Shown here: piece by piece, positions 15,159 to 23,254 of the stretch
Position numbering within the stretch: position 1 is the stretch's first letter
Layout of the letters: every line of letters begins with the position of its first letter
Assembly (NCBI GenBank): GCA_025350105.1
Contig: JANXYJ010000172.1
Location: forward strand, 1 to 64,000
Origin: Terriglobia bacterium
Lineage (GTDB): Bacteria > Acidobacteriota > Terriglobia > Bryobacterales > Bryobacteraceae
DNA length: 64,000 bases
Direction of reading: 5' to 3'
The notes under the pieces: generated by a model
The model's input: the letters and a program-made list of their open reading frames with translations, nothing else
What the model was told of the DNA's origin: nothing
The model's database searches: none
Program-made: the position numbers and the translations under genes

Positions 15159-17117
15159 CTAGCGCGGCTTGGGATCGGTCAACGGCAACGGTTGCGGTGC
15201 AGCGCCCACCCGCCCCGTCTTGGCCTCGTCGAACTGGACCCGATTGTTGGAGAGGGTCGTTCCCGTGGCCACATCCAACTGTACCCGCGCCGCCGCATAG
15301 GCCGCCTGGGCCGACACTTCCGACGCCGCCGCGTTGGTCAAATCGCGCTGGTCCTGAATTACCTGATACACCGTGGTCGCCCCCAGCGCCAGTTTCTTTT
15401 GATCCGCGTCCAAGGTCTGCTCCTGCAAAACCCGGCCCTTCACCGCCGCCTGATACTGCGCCCGCGCCTGATTCACCGCGATCAGCGCGTTCTGGACATC
15501 CACGCGAATCTGATTGATCTGCCGCTGTACCTGCAGTTGATTCATCCGCAAATTCAACGTGGCCGTTTCCAGGTTCGCCTGCGCCGCGCGATTATGCAAG
15601 GGTATATTTAGCGTTGCGCCTACCGAATAGGTCGGAAAGTTACCCTGAAAAATCTGCCCCAACCCAAACGGGTAGCTGCCAATCAACCCAGGATCAGCCA
15701 CCGGCGCCGGTTGGCCCAAGGGGAAGGCGGTGCTGGCCGGACCCAGCAACGTGTTCTGCCCACCAATCAAACCGTTACTGCGCAGGTCGCCGGTCAAGTT
15801 CAGCGTCGGACGCAAAGCGTTCTTGGTTCCCGTCAACGCAATCTGAGAGTTGTCAATTTGAATCCGGCTCTGCGCCAGATCCGGCCGGTTATCAATGGCC
15901 CGCGACATCAGGTCCTGCACCGGTTCAATGGCTTCCACTTCCGGAATGCGAATCGGATCGGTAGGCACCACCCGCGCCTCCAGCACCGGCGACCCGGCCA
16001 AACCATTCCGGCTCAACGCGCTTTTTAAAATTGATTCCTGCTGCAGCACCGCGGACTGCGCCGCCACCAGCGCCTGTTGGGCCGTCGCCAACTGCGCTTC
16101 CGCGCGAACAATTTCAATCGGCGCCAGCGTCCCAATGTCCACTTGCTTCTTGTTGTCGTCGTACAGCTTCTGCGCCACCGCTACCGCCTGTTGCCGCACG
16201 TCCACCGTGGAAATCGACGCCACCAGATTCCAATACAACTGCACTACGTTGGCCACCGTGTTGGTGAGCTGTTGTTGAAAAACGTAATCGGCGGCTTTCA
16301 AATTATTCTTTGCGATCCGAATCGTCCGGTTATTCAGCGCAAATCCAAAGCCCTGCAACAGCGGCTGGGTAATCTGCAAATCCAGATTCGACTGGGTAAA
16401 CGGGTTGATGGCATTGCGAAACGAATTCTGATTCTGCGTAATGTTATTGAACAGCAGACTGGCCGTGCCACCGGTTAAAAACGACTGCGTAATGCCAAAG
16501 TTCGCGGTGCGGTTATCGGTGGTCAAGGCCTCGGTACCGGTGGTGACCGTATTGGCCTGTGGCGTGGTGGTATGGCCGAAGTTCAACGTGCCCGTAATGG
16601 CCGGATCCAAACTCGCGTTTGGGCCCAGTGGACTCGCCGAGTTCACGCTCGCCAAACCAGTGCTCACGCCCCCCAGCAGCGCGCCCGCGCCATTGGAAAT
16701 TCCCGGCTGCACGGTGGTGGGTATTCCCTGAATCGCCGCACCGGCTTGGGCACGCAGCAGGTCGGCTCGCGCTAAACCAAATTCATAGCGTTCCAATTCC
16801 ACGTCCAAGTTGTTCTCAAGCGCCAAGGCAATCGCATCCTGCAAAGACAGGTACAAATTCCCCGCCCGCATCAGTGAATCGATCCGGCTGGAATTGGAAA
16901 CGTTCACCGGCGCCACCACCTGTGGCCGGTACGGCTGGGTGGCGGGGTTGTACCAATGCGGCCGCTGGCCACTATCGATGCGCGGCAATCGGGGGTCATC
17001 GGCATTCTGCGCGGCCGGTGCACTCGCATTCTGCCCACTGCTACTCTGCCCATAAGCGCTGGGGCCCGCCGTCAACATCGCGCACAAAATCGCTACGTAG
17101 GATTGAACTGTTCTCAT
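15159..17117 (-). CDS. TolC-family outer-membrane efflux porin
   Basis: A 652-residue outer membrane factor, the exit duct of tripartite efflux or type I secretion systems. It has a signal peptide (about 1-24), a Gln/Asn/Pro-rich region, then the two outer-efflux repeats. Typical helices and strands are LSLQDAIALALENNLDVELE, then QTQNQ-like strands, LDLQITQPLLQGFGFALN, and in the second half YSVGATLNIPLHNRAAQAN with the long heptad-rich coiled coil. It is larger than E. coli TolC (493) because of a Gly/Asn-rich insertion around residues 120-200. No pump genes adjoin it. The start ATG at 17117 lies well away from divergent pyrE. Confidence 0.9.
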   Translation of the reverse strand: MRTVQSYVAILCAMLTAGPSAYGQSSSGQNASAPAAQNADDPRLPRIDSGQRPHWYNPATQPYRPQVVAPVNVSNSSRIDSLMRAGNLYLSLQDAIALALENNLDVELERYEFGLARADLLRAQAGAAIQGIPTTVQPGISNGAGALLGGVSTGLASVNSASPLGPNASLDPAITGTLNFGHTTTPQANTVTTGTEALTTDNRTANFGITQSFLTGGTASLLFNNITQNQNSFRNAINPFTQSNLDLQITQPLLQGFGFALNNRTIRIAKNNLKAADYVFQQQLTNTVANVVQLYWNLVASISTVDVRQQAVAVAQKLYDDNKKQVDIGTLAPIEIVRAEAQLATAQQALVAAQSAVLQQESILKSALSRNGLAGSPVLEARVVPTDPIRIPEVEAIEPVQDLMSRAIDNRPDLAQSRIQIDNSQIALTGTKNALRPTLNLTGDLRSNGLIGGQNTLLGPASTAFPLGQPAPVADPGLIGSYPFGLGQIFQGNFPTYSVGATLNIPLHNRAAQANLETATLNLRMNQLQVQRQINQIRVDVQNALIAVNQARAQYQAAVKGRVLQEQTLDADQKKLALGATTVYQVIQDQRDLTNAAASEVSAQAAYAAARVQLDVATGTTLSNNRVQFDEAKTGRVGAAPQPLPLTDPKPR

Positions 17118-17511
17118 GTCTGATTCGGTCTTCTTACTTGTTCGCTTAAATCTGGCTTCTTAACTAAAATCTGGCTGCCGGTGAAGCTTGGGATAGCCGC
17201 TTTGGAATCCCATCGTCAGTCCGTGAATCGTCCGGCGGCATTCCCGGGTAAAGCTCACGAGCATTCGTGTTCCTGGTTGACGTTAACGCCAGCGCATAGG
17301 TTTCCGCCACTGCCCGAATGGCAGGGATCACACGGCACACATCACCGTCTTTTTAGTTTCGCACGGATGCTTTCGTGCTATTTCCACCAGATGCTTCGCT
17401 GCGAGATGCATCCGCGGCGTGTGGCTGCGCCCGCTTCCATCCTGCTGCTATATTTAGTTTCGACTTCATCTTTCAACAACCAGAACTTCCAACCGCCAGA
17501 TCTTTTAGAAT
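17118..17511. other. Divergent intergenic region between tolC-like gene and pyrE
   Basis: About 394 bases presumed to hold both promoters. An AAATCTGGCT core is repeated at about 17148-17158 and 17166-17176. A TAGAAT hexamer abuts the pyrE ATG. I see no riboswitch or attenuator signature. Confidence 0.45.
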
Positions 17512-18132
17512 ATGCCTGAAACCGCCCCCTCATCCTCCGTCATCCAAGTCTTCCGCGAAACCGGAGCCTACTTGGCGGGCCACTTCCGCCTGACCAGCGG
17601 ACTCCATTCTTCCGAATACTTGCAATGTGCCCGCGTGCTGCAACACCCGGCGATTGCCGAAAGCTTCGGCCAGCAACTGGCCGGGCAACTCCCTGCCTGC
17701 ACTGTCGTGGTCGCGCCAGCTATGGGAGGCCTGATTATTGGCCATGAAGTCGCGCGAGCGGCTGGCCGGATGGCCGATACAAAAACGCCCGTCCGCTTCA
17801 TCTTCACCGAGCGCGATACGGCGAATAGCAACAAGATGACCCTCCGCCGAGGCTTCGGCATCGAGCCCGGCGAAACGGCTCTGGTGATTGAGGACGTGAT
17901 CACCACCGGTGGCAGCACGCGCGAAGTCATCGAACTTCTGCAATCGCTGGGCGCCAAAGTCGCCGGCGCCGGCTCGGTGATCGACCGCAGCGGTGGCCGC
18001 GCCGACGTCGGGGTTCCCCGCGTAGCCCTGGCCACGCTGAACGCCATCACCTATGAACCTGACGACTGTCCGCTGTGCCAGCAAGGCGTGCCGGTGCTGA
18101 AACCCGGCTCGCGGCCCGCAGAACAGACCTAA
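17512..18132 (+). CDS. pyrE: Orotate phosphoribosyltransferase
   Basis: PyrE makes orotidine monophosphate from orotate and PRPP in pyrimidine synthesis. The PRPP-binding loop VIEDVITTGGSTREVIE (near residues 120-137) is canonical. The N-terminal AGHFRLTSGLHSSEYLQCARVL carries the lysine/arginine and substrate contacts of the short PyrE class. RFIFTERD and MTLRRGF are the flexible loop. Length (206 residues) is normal. It is followed after ten bases by truA on the same strand, an arrangement seen in several phyla, so they are likely cotranscribed. No other pyrimidine genes are nearby. Confidence 0.93.
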   Translation: MPETAPSSSVIQVFRETGAYLAGHFRLTSGLHSSEYLQCARVLQHPAIAESFGQQLAGQLPACTVVVAPAMGGLIIGHEVARAAGRMADTKTPVRFIFTERDTANSNKMTLRRGFGIEPGETALVIEDVITTGGSTREVIELLQSLGAKVAGAGSVIDRSGGRADVGVPRVALATLNAITYEPDDCPLCQQGVPVLKPGSRPAEQT

Positions 18133-18142
18133 GTCTGTGGTG

Positions 18143-18916
18143 ATGCCATCGAACCGTACCCGCCGCATCCGCCTGCTGCTCAGCTACGACGGCACCGAAT
18201 ATCATGGCTGGCAAATTCAGCCCAATTTGCCTACCATTCAGGGCGAAATCGAAACTGCGCTGGCCCAGATTGAAGGGGAAAGGATTCAGCTTCACGGCTC
18301 CGGCCGCACCGACGCCGGAGTGCACGCTGTGGGACAAGTGGCTGCCTTTGACTTGCGCAATCCTATCCCCGCCGGCAACCTGCGCCGCGCCCTGAATCGC
18401 CTTCTGCCCCGCGACATTCGCGTGCTGGAAGTGACCGAAGCGCAGACCGATTTCCATCCGCGGTTTAACGCCAAGCGAAAAACCTATGAATATCGCATGC
18501 TGCGCGCGGAGGTCTGCCCGCCTTTCCTGCGCCGCTATGTACATCACCATCCTTATCCTTTGAACGAAGAAGCTATGATCGCGTTTGCGCCGTTACTGGA
18601 TGGCGAGCACGACTTCTCCATCTTCGCTGCGGCTGATGAGAAAGACGAACTCGGTCACTCAAAGGTTCGGACAATCTTTTCTTCGCGGGTTTATAGACAA
18701 GGTTCTAGCGAGGACGACCTGCTGATCTACCGCGTCACCGGCTCCGGTTTCCTGAAGCACATGGTGCGCAATATTGTCGGCGTGCTACTCGAAGCTGGCA
18801 AAGGAAATTTGACGCAAGCGGATTTTCTGCGGAGATTAGATCCCTATTGCCAAATTCCCTGCGGCCCAGCGGCCCCGGCGCGCGGATTGTTCCTGATCAA
18901 CGTCGAATACGAGTAG
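18143..18916 (+). CDS. truA: tRNA pseudouridine(38-40) synthase
   Basis: TruA isomerises uridines 38-40 in the anticodon arm. The catalytic Asp is in GSGRTDAGVHAVGQVA. The opening RLLLSYDGTEYHGWQIQPN, the KRKTYEYRM segment and the late VTGSGFLKHMVRNIVGVLLE are all diagnostic. GTG codons at 18137 and 18140 precede the ATG at 18143; I chose the ATG, and none has a clear Shine-Dalgarno sequence. Length about 257 residues is normal. It follows pyrE by about ten bases. An insertion of charged residues around YRQGSSEDDLL is minor. Confidence 0.95.
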   Translation: MPSNRTRRIRLLLSYDGTEYHGWQIQPNLPTIQGEIETALAQIEGERIQLHGSGRTDAGVHAVGQVAAFDLRNPIPAGNLRRALNRLLPRDIRVLEVTEAQTDFHPRFNAKRKTYEYRMLRAEVCPPFLRRYVHHHPYPLNEEAMIAFAPLLDGEHDFSIFAAADEKDELGHSKVRTIFSSRVYRQGSSEDDLLIYRVTGSGFLKHMVRNIVGVLLEAGKGNLTQADFLRRLDPYCQIPCGPAAPARGLFLINVEYE

Positions 18917-19019
18917 GCGAATGCTTCCGCGCATCGGCTGAGGAATCCGACCCGGCAGCGTGCGAACTGGGCTCGGTATTGGGAAGAATGAGGGTTAGTA
19001 GCACCCAGCCGGCAGAGCG

Positions 19020-21806
19020 CTACTTCGCCAATGTCGCCGTAACCGGATTGGGGTTGACCGGAGCCGCTCGCGGGACGACGGTGAAGTCCGGCAGGGCAAT
19101 TTTGTGCAGGGTTCCGCTGACATTCATATCAATGAATGCTTGATTCAGCTCGATCACGCTGGCGGGAGGCAAATCCAGGGAATGCTCTTCCAGCTGATAG
19201 GTGGTGCCACGCGGATAGTCAACGTAGGGCGTGGTGGTTTGTTCGATGTGCGTGCCCAAAACGTGCGCCACCGGATGCGCCCCCACAAAATCCGCCAACC
19301 GTTGTGCGCTGGCAGTGAAAGCAGCTAGATCCGCCGCACCTACCGACAACCTGCCGGGATACAGACTGTCGCCGGTGAGCAGGTTTCCGGTCCGCCGGTC
19401 GTAGAGTGTGATACTGGCGTCGTTGTGGCCGGGAATCGGAATGATGTCGACGACGCGCCCGCCCAAATCGATCTGGCCGATATCAGCAGGCCAGTTGGTG
19501 ATCGCCGCCGCTTTTTGAATCTCGGCAGGACTAGCCGCAATGAACTGAGTATCCGGCCGTGAAGTGAATTGCGCGTCACCGGCAATGTGATCGCCATGTG
19601 CGTGCGAGTGGATCACAATCAGCGGAACTGGTGTCCGCTGGTTGCGCATGGCCCATTTGGCCATCAGCTCGGTGACAATCGGTGCGGTTTGCACATTACC
19701 GGCCCCGGTGTCTTCCAGCAGGGCTTTTTCTTTGCCGAAGATCAGATAAAGAAACGGTTTTTCAAAATGCGTGCAGCCGGATTCGCGGAGAATGTAGAAG
19801 TCCGGATTGTATTCGTGCACCTGCCAGTCGGGAACAGAGACGCAGTTGGGTCCGCCGGTCATCCATTTGCCGGGCAGAACCCCGGCTTCCAAGCCCATGT
19901 TGTTACCAGCTTGAATGGAAGGCGACATGGTAACACCAGGAACGCGCACGACGATTGAAGTTTCCGGCATCAGGACGGTTTCGTTATTCTTCATTTTCAG
20001 AAACGCCTGATTCAGTTCCAATACATTAGCTCGGGTGAGTTCCAAAGTGTGTTCCTCAGGCTGAGGAGCCGCACGGGGATAGTCCACATAAGGCACCTGG
20101 GACTGTTCAATATGTGTGCCCAGCACGTGCGCGATAGGACGGTCCTTTACAAAATCGACCAGGCGTTGCGCACTGGCGGCATAAGTGGGAACTTCCTTCA
20201 GCGGAACGTAAAGGCGGCCGGGATAAAGGCTATCGCCGGTCATCAAATTTCCAGTCAGTCGATCATAAAGCGCGATGCTCGCTACGTCGTGACCGGGAAT
20301 CGGAAGTACATCGACGATGCGGCCGCCTAAATCGATGGTTCCCTTATCGGCAGGCCAAGTGGTAATACCCGCAGCTTTTTGAATCTCCGCAGGTTTCGCG
20401 AAGATCATTTGGACGTTAGGCATGCCCTGGAACCCGGCATCGCCTGCGGTGTGATCACCATGGCTATGCGAGTGAATCACCACCAACGAAACCGGCGCGT
20501 GATTTTTCTTCTTGGCCCATTTGGCCATCAGATCCATCACAACAGCCGCGGTCTTGACGTCGCCGGAGCCAGTATCTTCCAGCAGGGCTTTTTGCTCGCC
20601 GAATATAAGGTACAAAAATGGCTTTTCGGAATCGATACAACCACTTTCGCGCAGAATGTAGAAGTCGTCATTGTAGGGGTGAATTTCCCAATCGGGAGTG
20701 GTCAGGCAATTCGAAGTGCTGGTCTTCCAAAAAGAAGGAAGAGTTCCTACCTGCAGAACCTCGGGCGGCCCCACAACTGCCTTGCTGGCCAGAAAGCGCC
20801 AGACGGTTCCTTCATTCCCGTTGGAGAGCCAAACGTAGCCGTGGCCGATGCGCATGGCGTCTCCGCCTGGGCCAACAAATTGGGCCATGACTTTATTGGT
20901 GGCAGGATCGATGCGTGTGATGGGTATGGTTTTCTGCGTGACCCACAGCGAGCCTTCCCCCGTGGCGATATCGCCACCGGGTCCGGGAGCGCCGGTTTCG
21001 ATGGTGGCGACTACTTTCATCGTCAGGGGATCTATCTTGCTGACAGTTCCCTTCCCCTGATTCAGAGTCCACACGAAACCTTCGCCGGCGGCCATGAACC
21101 GGGGGTTGGCGTCCACCGGAATTTCGGCAATCACCTTGTTGCTGGTGGGTTCGATCACACTCACCACGCTTTTCTCGGTGCTGGAGACCCACACGCGGTT
21201 GTAGCCATAGACCGCGGTATAGGAACCCGGGGGCACAGCAATGGACGCAATCACTTTATTCGTCTCGGGATCGATGCGCGAAACCACGCCGGGCTTGGCG
21301 ACATCGCTTTCACTGGGCATCCAAGCCGACCCTGCTCCAAACGCAATGCCGCCTTCCGAGTTGGCAGGACCCACAGCGACCTTTCCCACAATTTTGTTCG
21401 TGATCAGATCGATGCGATAGATCATTTTGTCGCCGCAACTAGGGGCCCAAAGCGTTCCCGCCGCCACCGCGAAACCCGAACACGGTTTGGGAATGGGGAC
21501 GGTGGCCGTAACTTTATCGGAACCCGCGTCCATACGGAAAATAGTGTCGGTACCCCTGCTGTTGGTCCAGGCGGAATCTTCCGTTATGGCCTGCCAATCC
21601 GGTCCGCCCTTAATTCCGTTGGCTTCGATTTTGTAGACCGCATCCGGCGTCAGAGAAGACATCGGCGCCTGCACGCCGGGAACTCCGGGTTTTTGGGGAT
21701 TTGGAGTTCGTGCGGGCTGCTGCCCAAAAGCGCAACAGCCCACAGCAAGCCACCCGGCGATCAGGTACCGAAGGTGGCAAGATTTTTGCTTAAGCAAGGA
21801 TGTCAT
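19020..21806 (-). CDS. Exported fusion of a YncE/Vgb-type beta-propeller and two metallo-beta-lactamase domains
   Basis: A 928-residue exported protein from the ATG at 21806, chosen because GAGG precedes it; an earlier in-frame start would overlap the upstream gene more. A signal peptide (about 1-28) is followed by a seven-bladed propeller (about 40-345) with repeated segments such as SKIDPLTMKVVATIETG and TRIDPATNKVMAQFVG. Then come two near-identical metallo-beta-lactamase domains with intact zinc motifs HSHSHGDH (His445 onward) and HSHAHGDH (His733 onward). Later ligands are in IPIPGHDVAS/IPIPGHNDAS, MTGDSLYPGR/LTGDSLYPGR and VLGTHIEQ. The domain pair looks like a recent internal duplication. 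It is the last gene of the cluster and overlaps the DUF1501 gene by 17 bases. Substrate unknown. Confidence 0.85.
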   Translation of the reverse strand: MTSLLKQKSCHLRYLIAGWLAVGCCAFGQQPARTPNPQKPGVPGVQAPMSSLTPDAVYKIEANGIKGGPDWQAITEDSAWTNSRGTDTIFRMDAGSDKVTATVPIPKPCSGFAVAAGTLWAPSCGDKMIYRIDLITNKIVGKVAVGPANSEGGIAFGAGSAWMPSESDVAKPGVVSRIDPETNKVIASIAVPPGSYTAVYGYNRVWVSSTEKSVVSVIEPTSNKVIAEIPVDANPRFMAAGEGFVWTLNQGKGTVSKIDPLTMKVVATIETGAPGPGGDIATGEGSLWVTQKTIPITRIDPATNKVMAQFVGPGGDAMRIGHGYVWLSNGNEGTVWRFLASKAVVGPPEVLQVGTLPSFWKTSTSNCLTTPDWEIHPYNDDFYILRESGCIDSEKPFLYLIFGEQKALLEDTGSGDVKTAAVVMDLMAKWAKKKNHAPVSLVVIHSHSHGDHTAGDAGFQGMPNVQMIFAKPAEIQKAAGITTWPADKGTIDLGGRIVDVLPIPGHDVASIALYDRLTGNLMTGDSLYPGRLYVPLKEVPTYAASAQRLVDFVKDRPIAHVLGTHIEQSQVPYVDYPRAAPQPEEHTLELTRANVLELNQAFLKMKNNETVLMPETSIVVRVPGVTMSPSIQAGNNMGLEAGVLPGKWMTGGPNCVSVPDWQVHEYNPDFYILRESGCTHFEKPFLYLIFGKEKALLEDTGAGNVQTAPIVTELMAKWAMRNQRTPVPLIVIHSHAHGDHIAGDAQFTSRPDTQFIAASPAEIQKAAAITNWPADIGQIDLGGRVVDIIPIPGHNDASITLYDRRTGNLLTGDSLYPGRLSVGAADLAAFTASAQRLADFVGAHPVAHVLGTHIEQTTTPYVDYPRGTTYQLEEHSLDLPPASVIELNQAFIDMNVSGTLHKIALPDFTVVPRAAPVNPNPVTATLAK

Positions 21807-23238
21807 GCACCACCTCGCCAGCTGTATCGGTAAGCCGGAATTCGCGGCCACTGTAGGGATAGGTAAGCTTCAAGTGATCGATGCCCAGCAAATACAAAAT
21901 GGTGGCATGCAGATCGTGTACATGCATCGGTTTCTCAACCGCCTTATAGCCGAAATCGTCGGTTGCGCCGTGCGTAATGCCCCCTTTTATGCCGCCGCCG
22001 GCCATCCACAAACTGAATCCATAGTGATTGTGGTCGCGTCCGTTCACCACGCCGCCGCCCACTGCTTCATTGGCGGTTTGAATAGCCGGCGTGCGGCCAA
22101 ATTCCGTGCCGCCAATCACCAGAGTGTCGTCCAACATGCCGCGCTGTTTCAGGTCCTTCACCACGGCCGCAAAGGGCTGGTCGGAGTCTTTCGCCAGTTT
22201 GCGATACGACAAAATATCCGCGTGCGCGTCCCAGGGATCACCCTTACTGTAGTAGACCTGTACCATGCGCACGCCTTTTTCGGCTAAACGCACGGCCATC
22301 AGGCAACCGAGCGCCGTGCTACCCGGGCCGTACATATCCAGAATGGCTTTACTTTCCTTACTGACGTCGAAGACTTCCGGCGCTTCGGTTTGCATGGCGA
22401 AGGCGGTCTCCATGGTTTTGATGGAGGCTTCCAGTTGCGAATCTTTCTCGCCGGCTTTTTCCAGATTCATTTCGTTCAGCTTGCGGAGAAATTTCAAGTC
22501 GCGCTTCTGTACCACTGCTTCCACATCCGCGTTGGTGACGTTGGGAATGACCTTGGCGGCCTGGAAAGGTTCGCCCTCAATCCATTCGTTCTTGACGTAA
22601 GTCCCCTGGTAGATTGCCGGCAGAAAAGCCGAACTCCACAGAGGACTGCCGATGGTGATGGGCTGCGACGGGCACAAAACCACATAGCCGGGCAGATTGG
22701 CATTTTCACTACCCAGGCCATAGGTGATCCACGAACCCATGGACGGCCGGCCGATGACGTTGCTGCCGGTGTTCATCATCGTGATACTGGGTTCGTGATT
22801 GGGGATATCGGCGTACATGGAGCGAACGACGCAGATATCTTCGGAGATGCCGCCGACGTTTTGCCACAGTTCGCTGACTTCGGTGTCGGCTTTGCCGTAG
22901 CGGGCGAATTTGAAGGGCGACTTCATCAGGTTGCCGGTCTTCCGCTGGGTGAGAATTGCCCCGCCGGGAAGGGGCTGGCCGTCGTATTTTTCCAGCATCG
23001 GCTTGGGGTCGAAGGTATCCACATGCGACATGCCACCGTTCGAAAACAGAAAGATGACCCGTTTTGCCTTAGGTTTGAAGTGCAACTGCTTCAAAACGCC
23101 AGGCGTGCCAGTGGCTGGCGAGGCCGCCTGCATTGAATTGCTGATCATGTTCGCGAAAGCGACCATGCCGAAGCCCCCGCCCACCTGGGCAAGGGCTTCG
23201 CGGCGTGTAAAGGGACGCGGTTTGAGATTGCAAGACAT
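21790..23238 (-). CDS. DUF1501 protein (sulfatase-like fold, exported)
   Basis: A 482-residue member of DUF1501, related to the alkaline phosphatase/sulfatase superfamily, usually encoded beside DUF1549/DUF1553 cytochromes in Planctomycetes, Verrucomicrobia and Acidobacteriota. The N-terminus TRREALAQVGGGFGMVAFAN is a Tat-like signal with the arginine pair shifted. Family blocks include RVIFLFSNGGMSHVDTFDPK, GSWITYGLGSEN, VYYSKGDPWDAH and the closing GGTEFGRTPAIQ, then GRDHNHYGFSLWMAGGG. It sits 16 bases after the cytochrome gene. The biochemical role of the pair is not established; degradation of sulfated or complex polysaccharide is often guessed. Confidence 0.9.
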   Translation of the reverse strand: MSCNLKPRPFTRREALAQVGGGFGMVAFANMISNSMQAASPATGTPGVLKQLHFKPKAKRVIFLFSNGGMSHVDTFDPKPMLEKYDGQPLPGGAILTQRKTGNLMKSPFKFARYGKADTEVSELWQNVGGISEDICVVRSMYADIPNHEPSITMMNTGSNVIGRPSMGSWITYGLGSENANLPGYVVLCPSQPITIGSPLWSSAFLPAIYQGTYVKNEWIEGEPFQAAKVIPNVTNADVEAVVQKRDLKFLRKLNEMNLEKAGEKDSQLEASIKTMETAFAMQTEAPEVFDVSKESKAILDMYGPGSTALGCLMAVRLAEKGVRMVQVYYSKGDPWDAHADILSYRKLAKDSDQPFAAVVKDLKQRGMLDDTLVIGGTEFGRTPAIQTANEAVGGGVVNGRDHNHYGFSLWMAGGGIKGGITHGATDDFGYKAVEKPMHVHDLHATILYLLGIDHLKLTYPYSGREFRLTDTAGEVVHDILA

Positions 23239-23254
23239 GTTTTTCTAAGTCCTC

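Noticed and set aside
14863-15162. 99-codon plus-strand open frame in the gap after the TolC gene
   Set aside because: No family resemblance and composition rich in Pro/Thr/Ala; overlaps the end of tolC-like gene in antisense.
17181-17519. 112-codon plus-strand open frame before pyrE
   Set aside because: It overlaps the pyrE start and shows no recognisable features.
20379-21833. Long plus-strand open frame (484 codons) over the propeller/metallo-beta-lactamase gene
   Set aside because: Antisense to a gene with clear zinc motifs; translation is low-complexity with no family resemblance.
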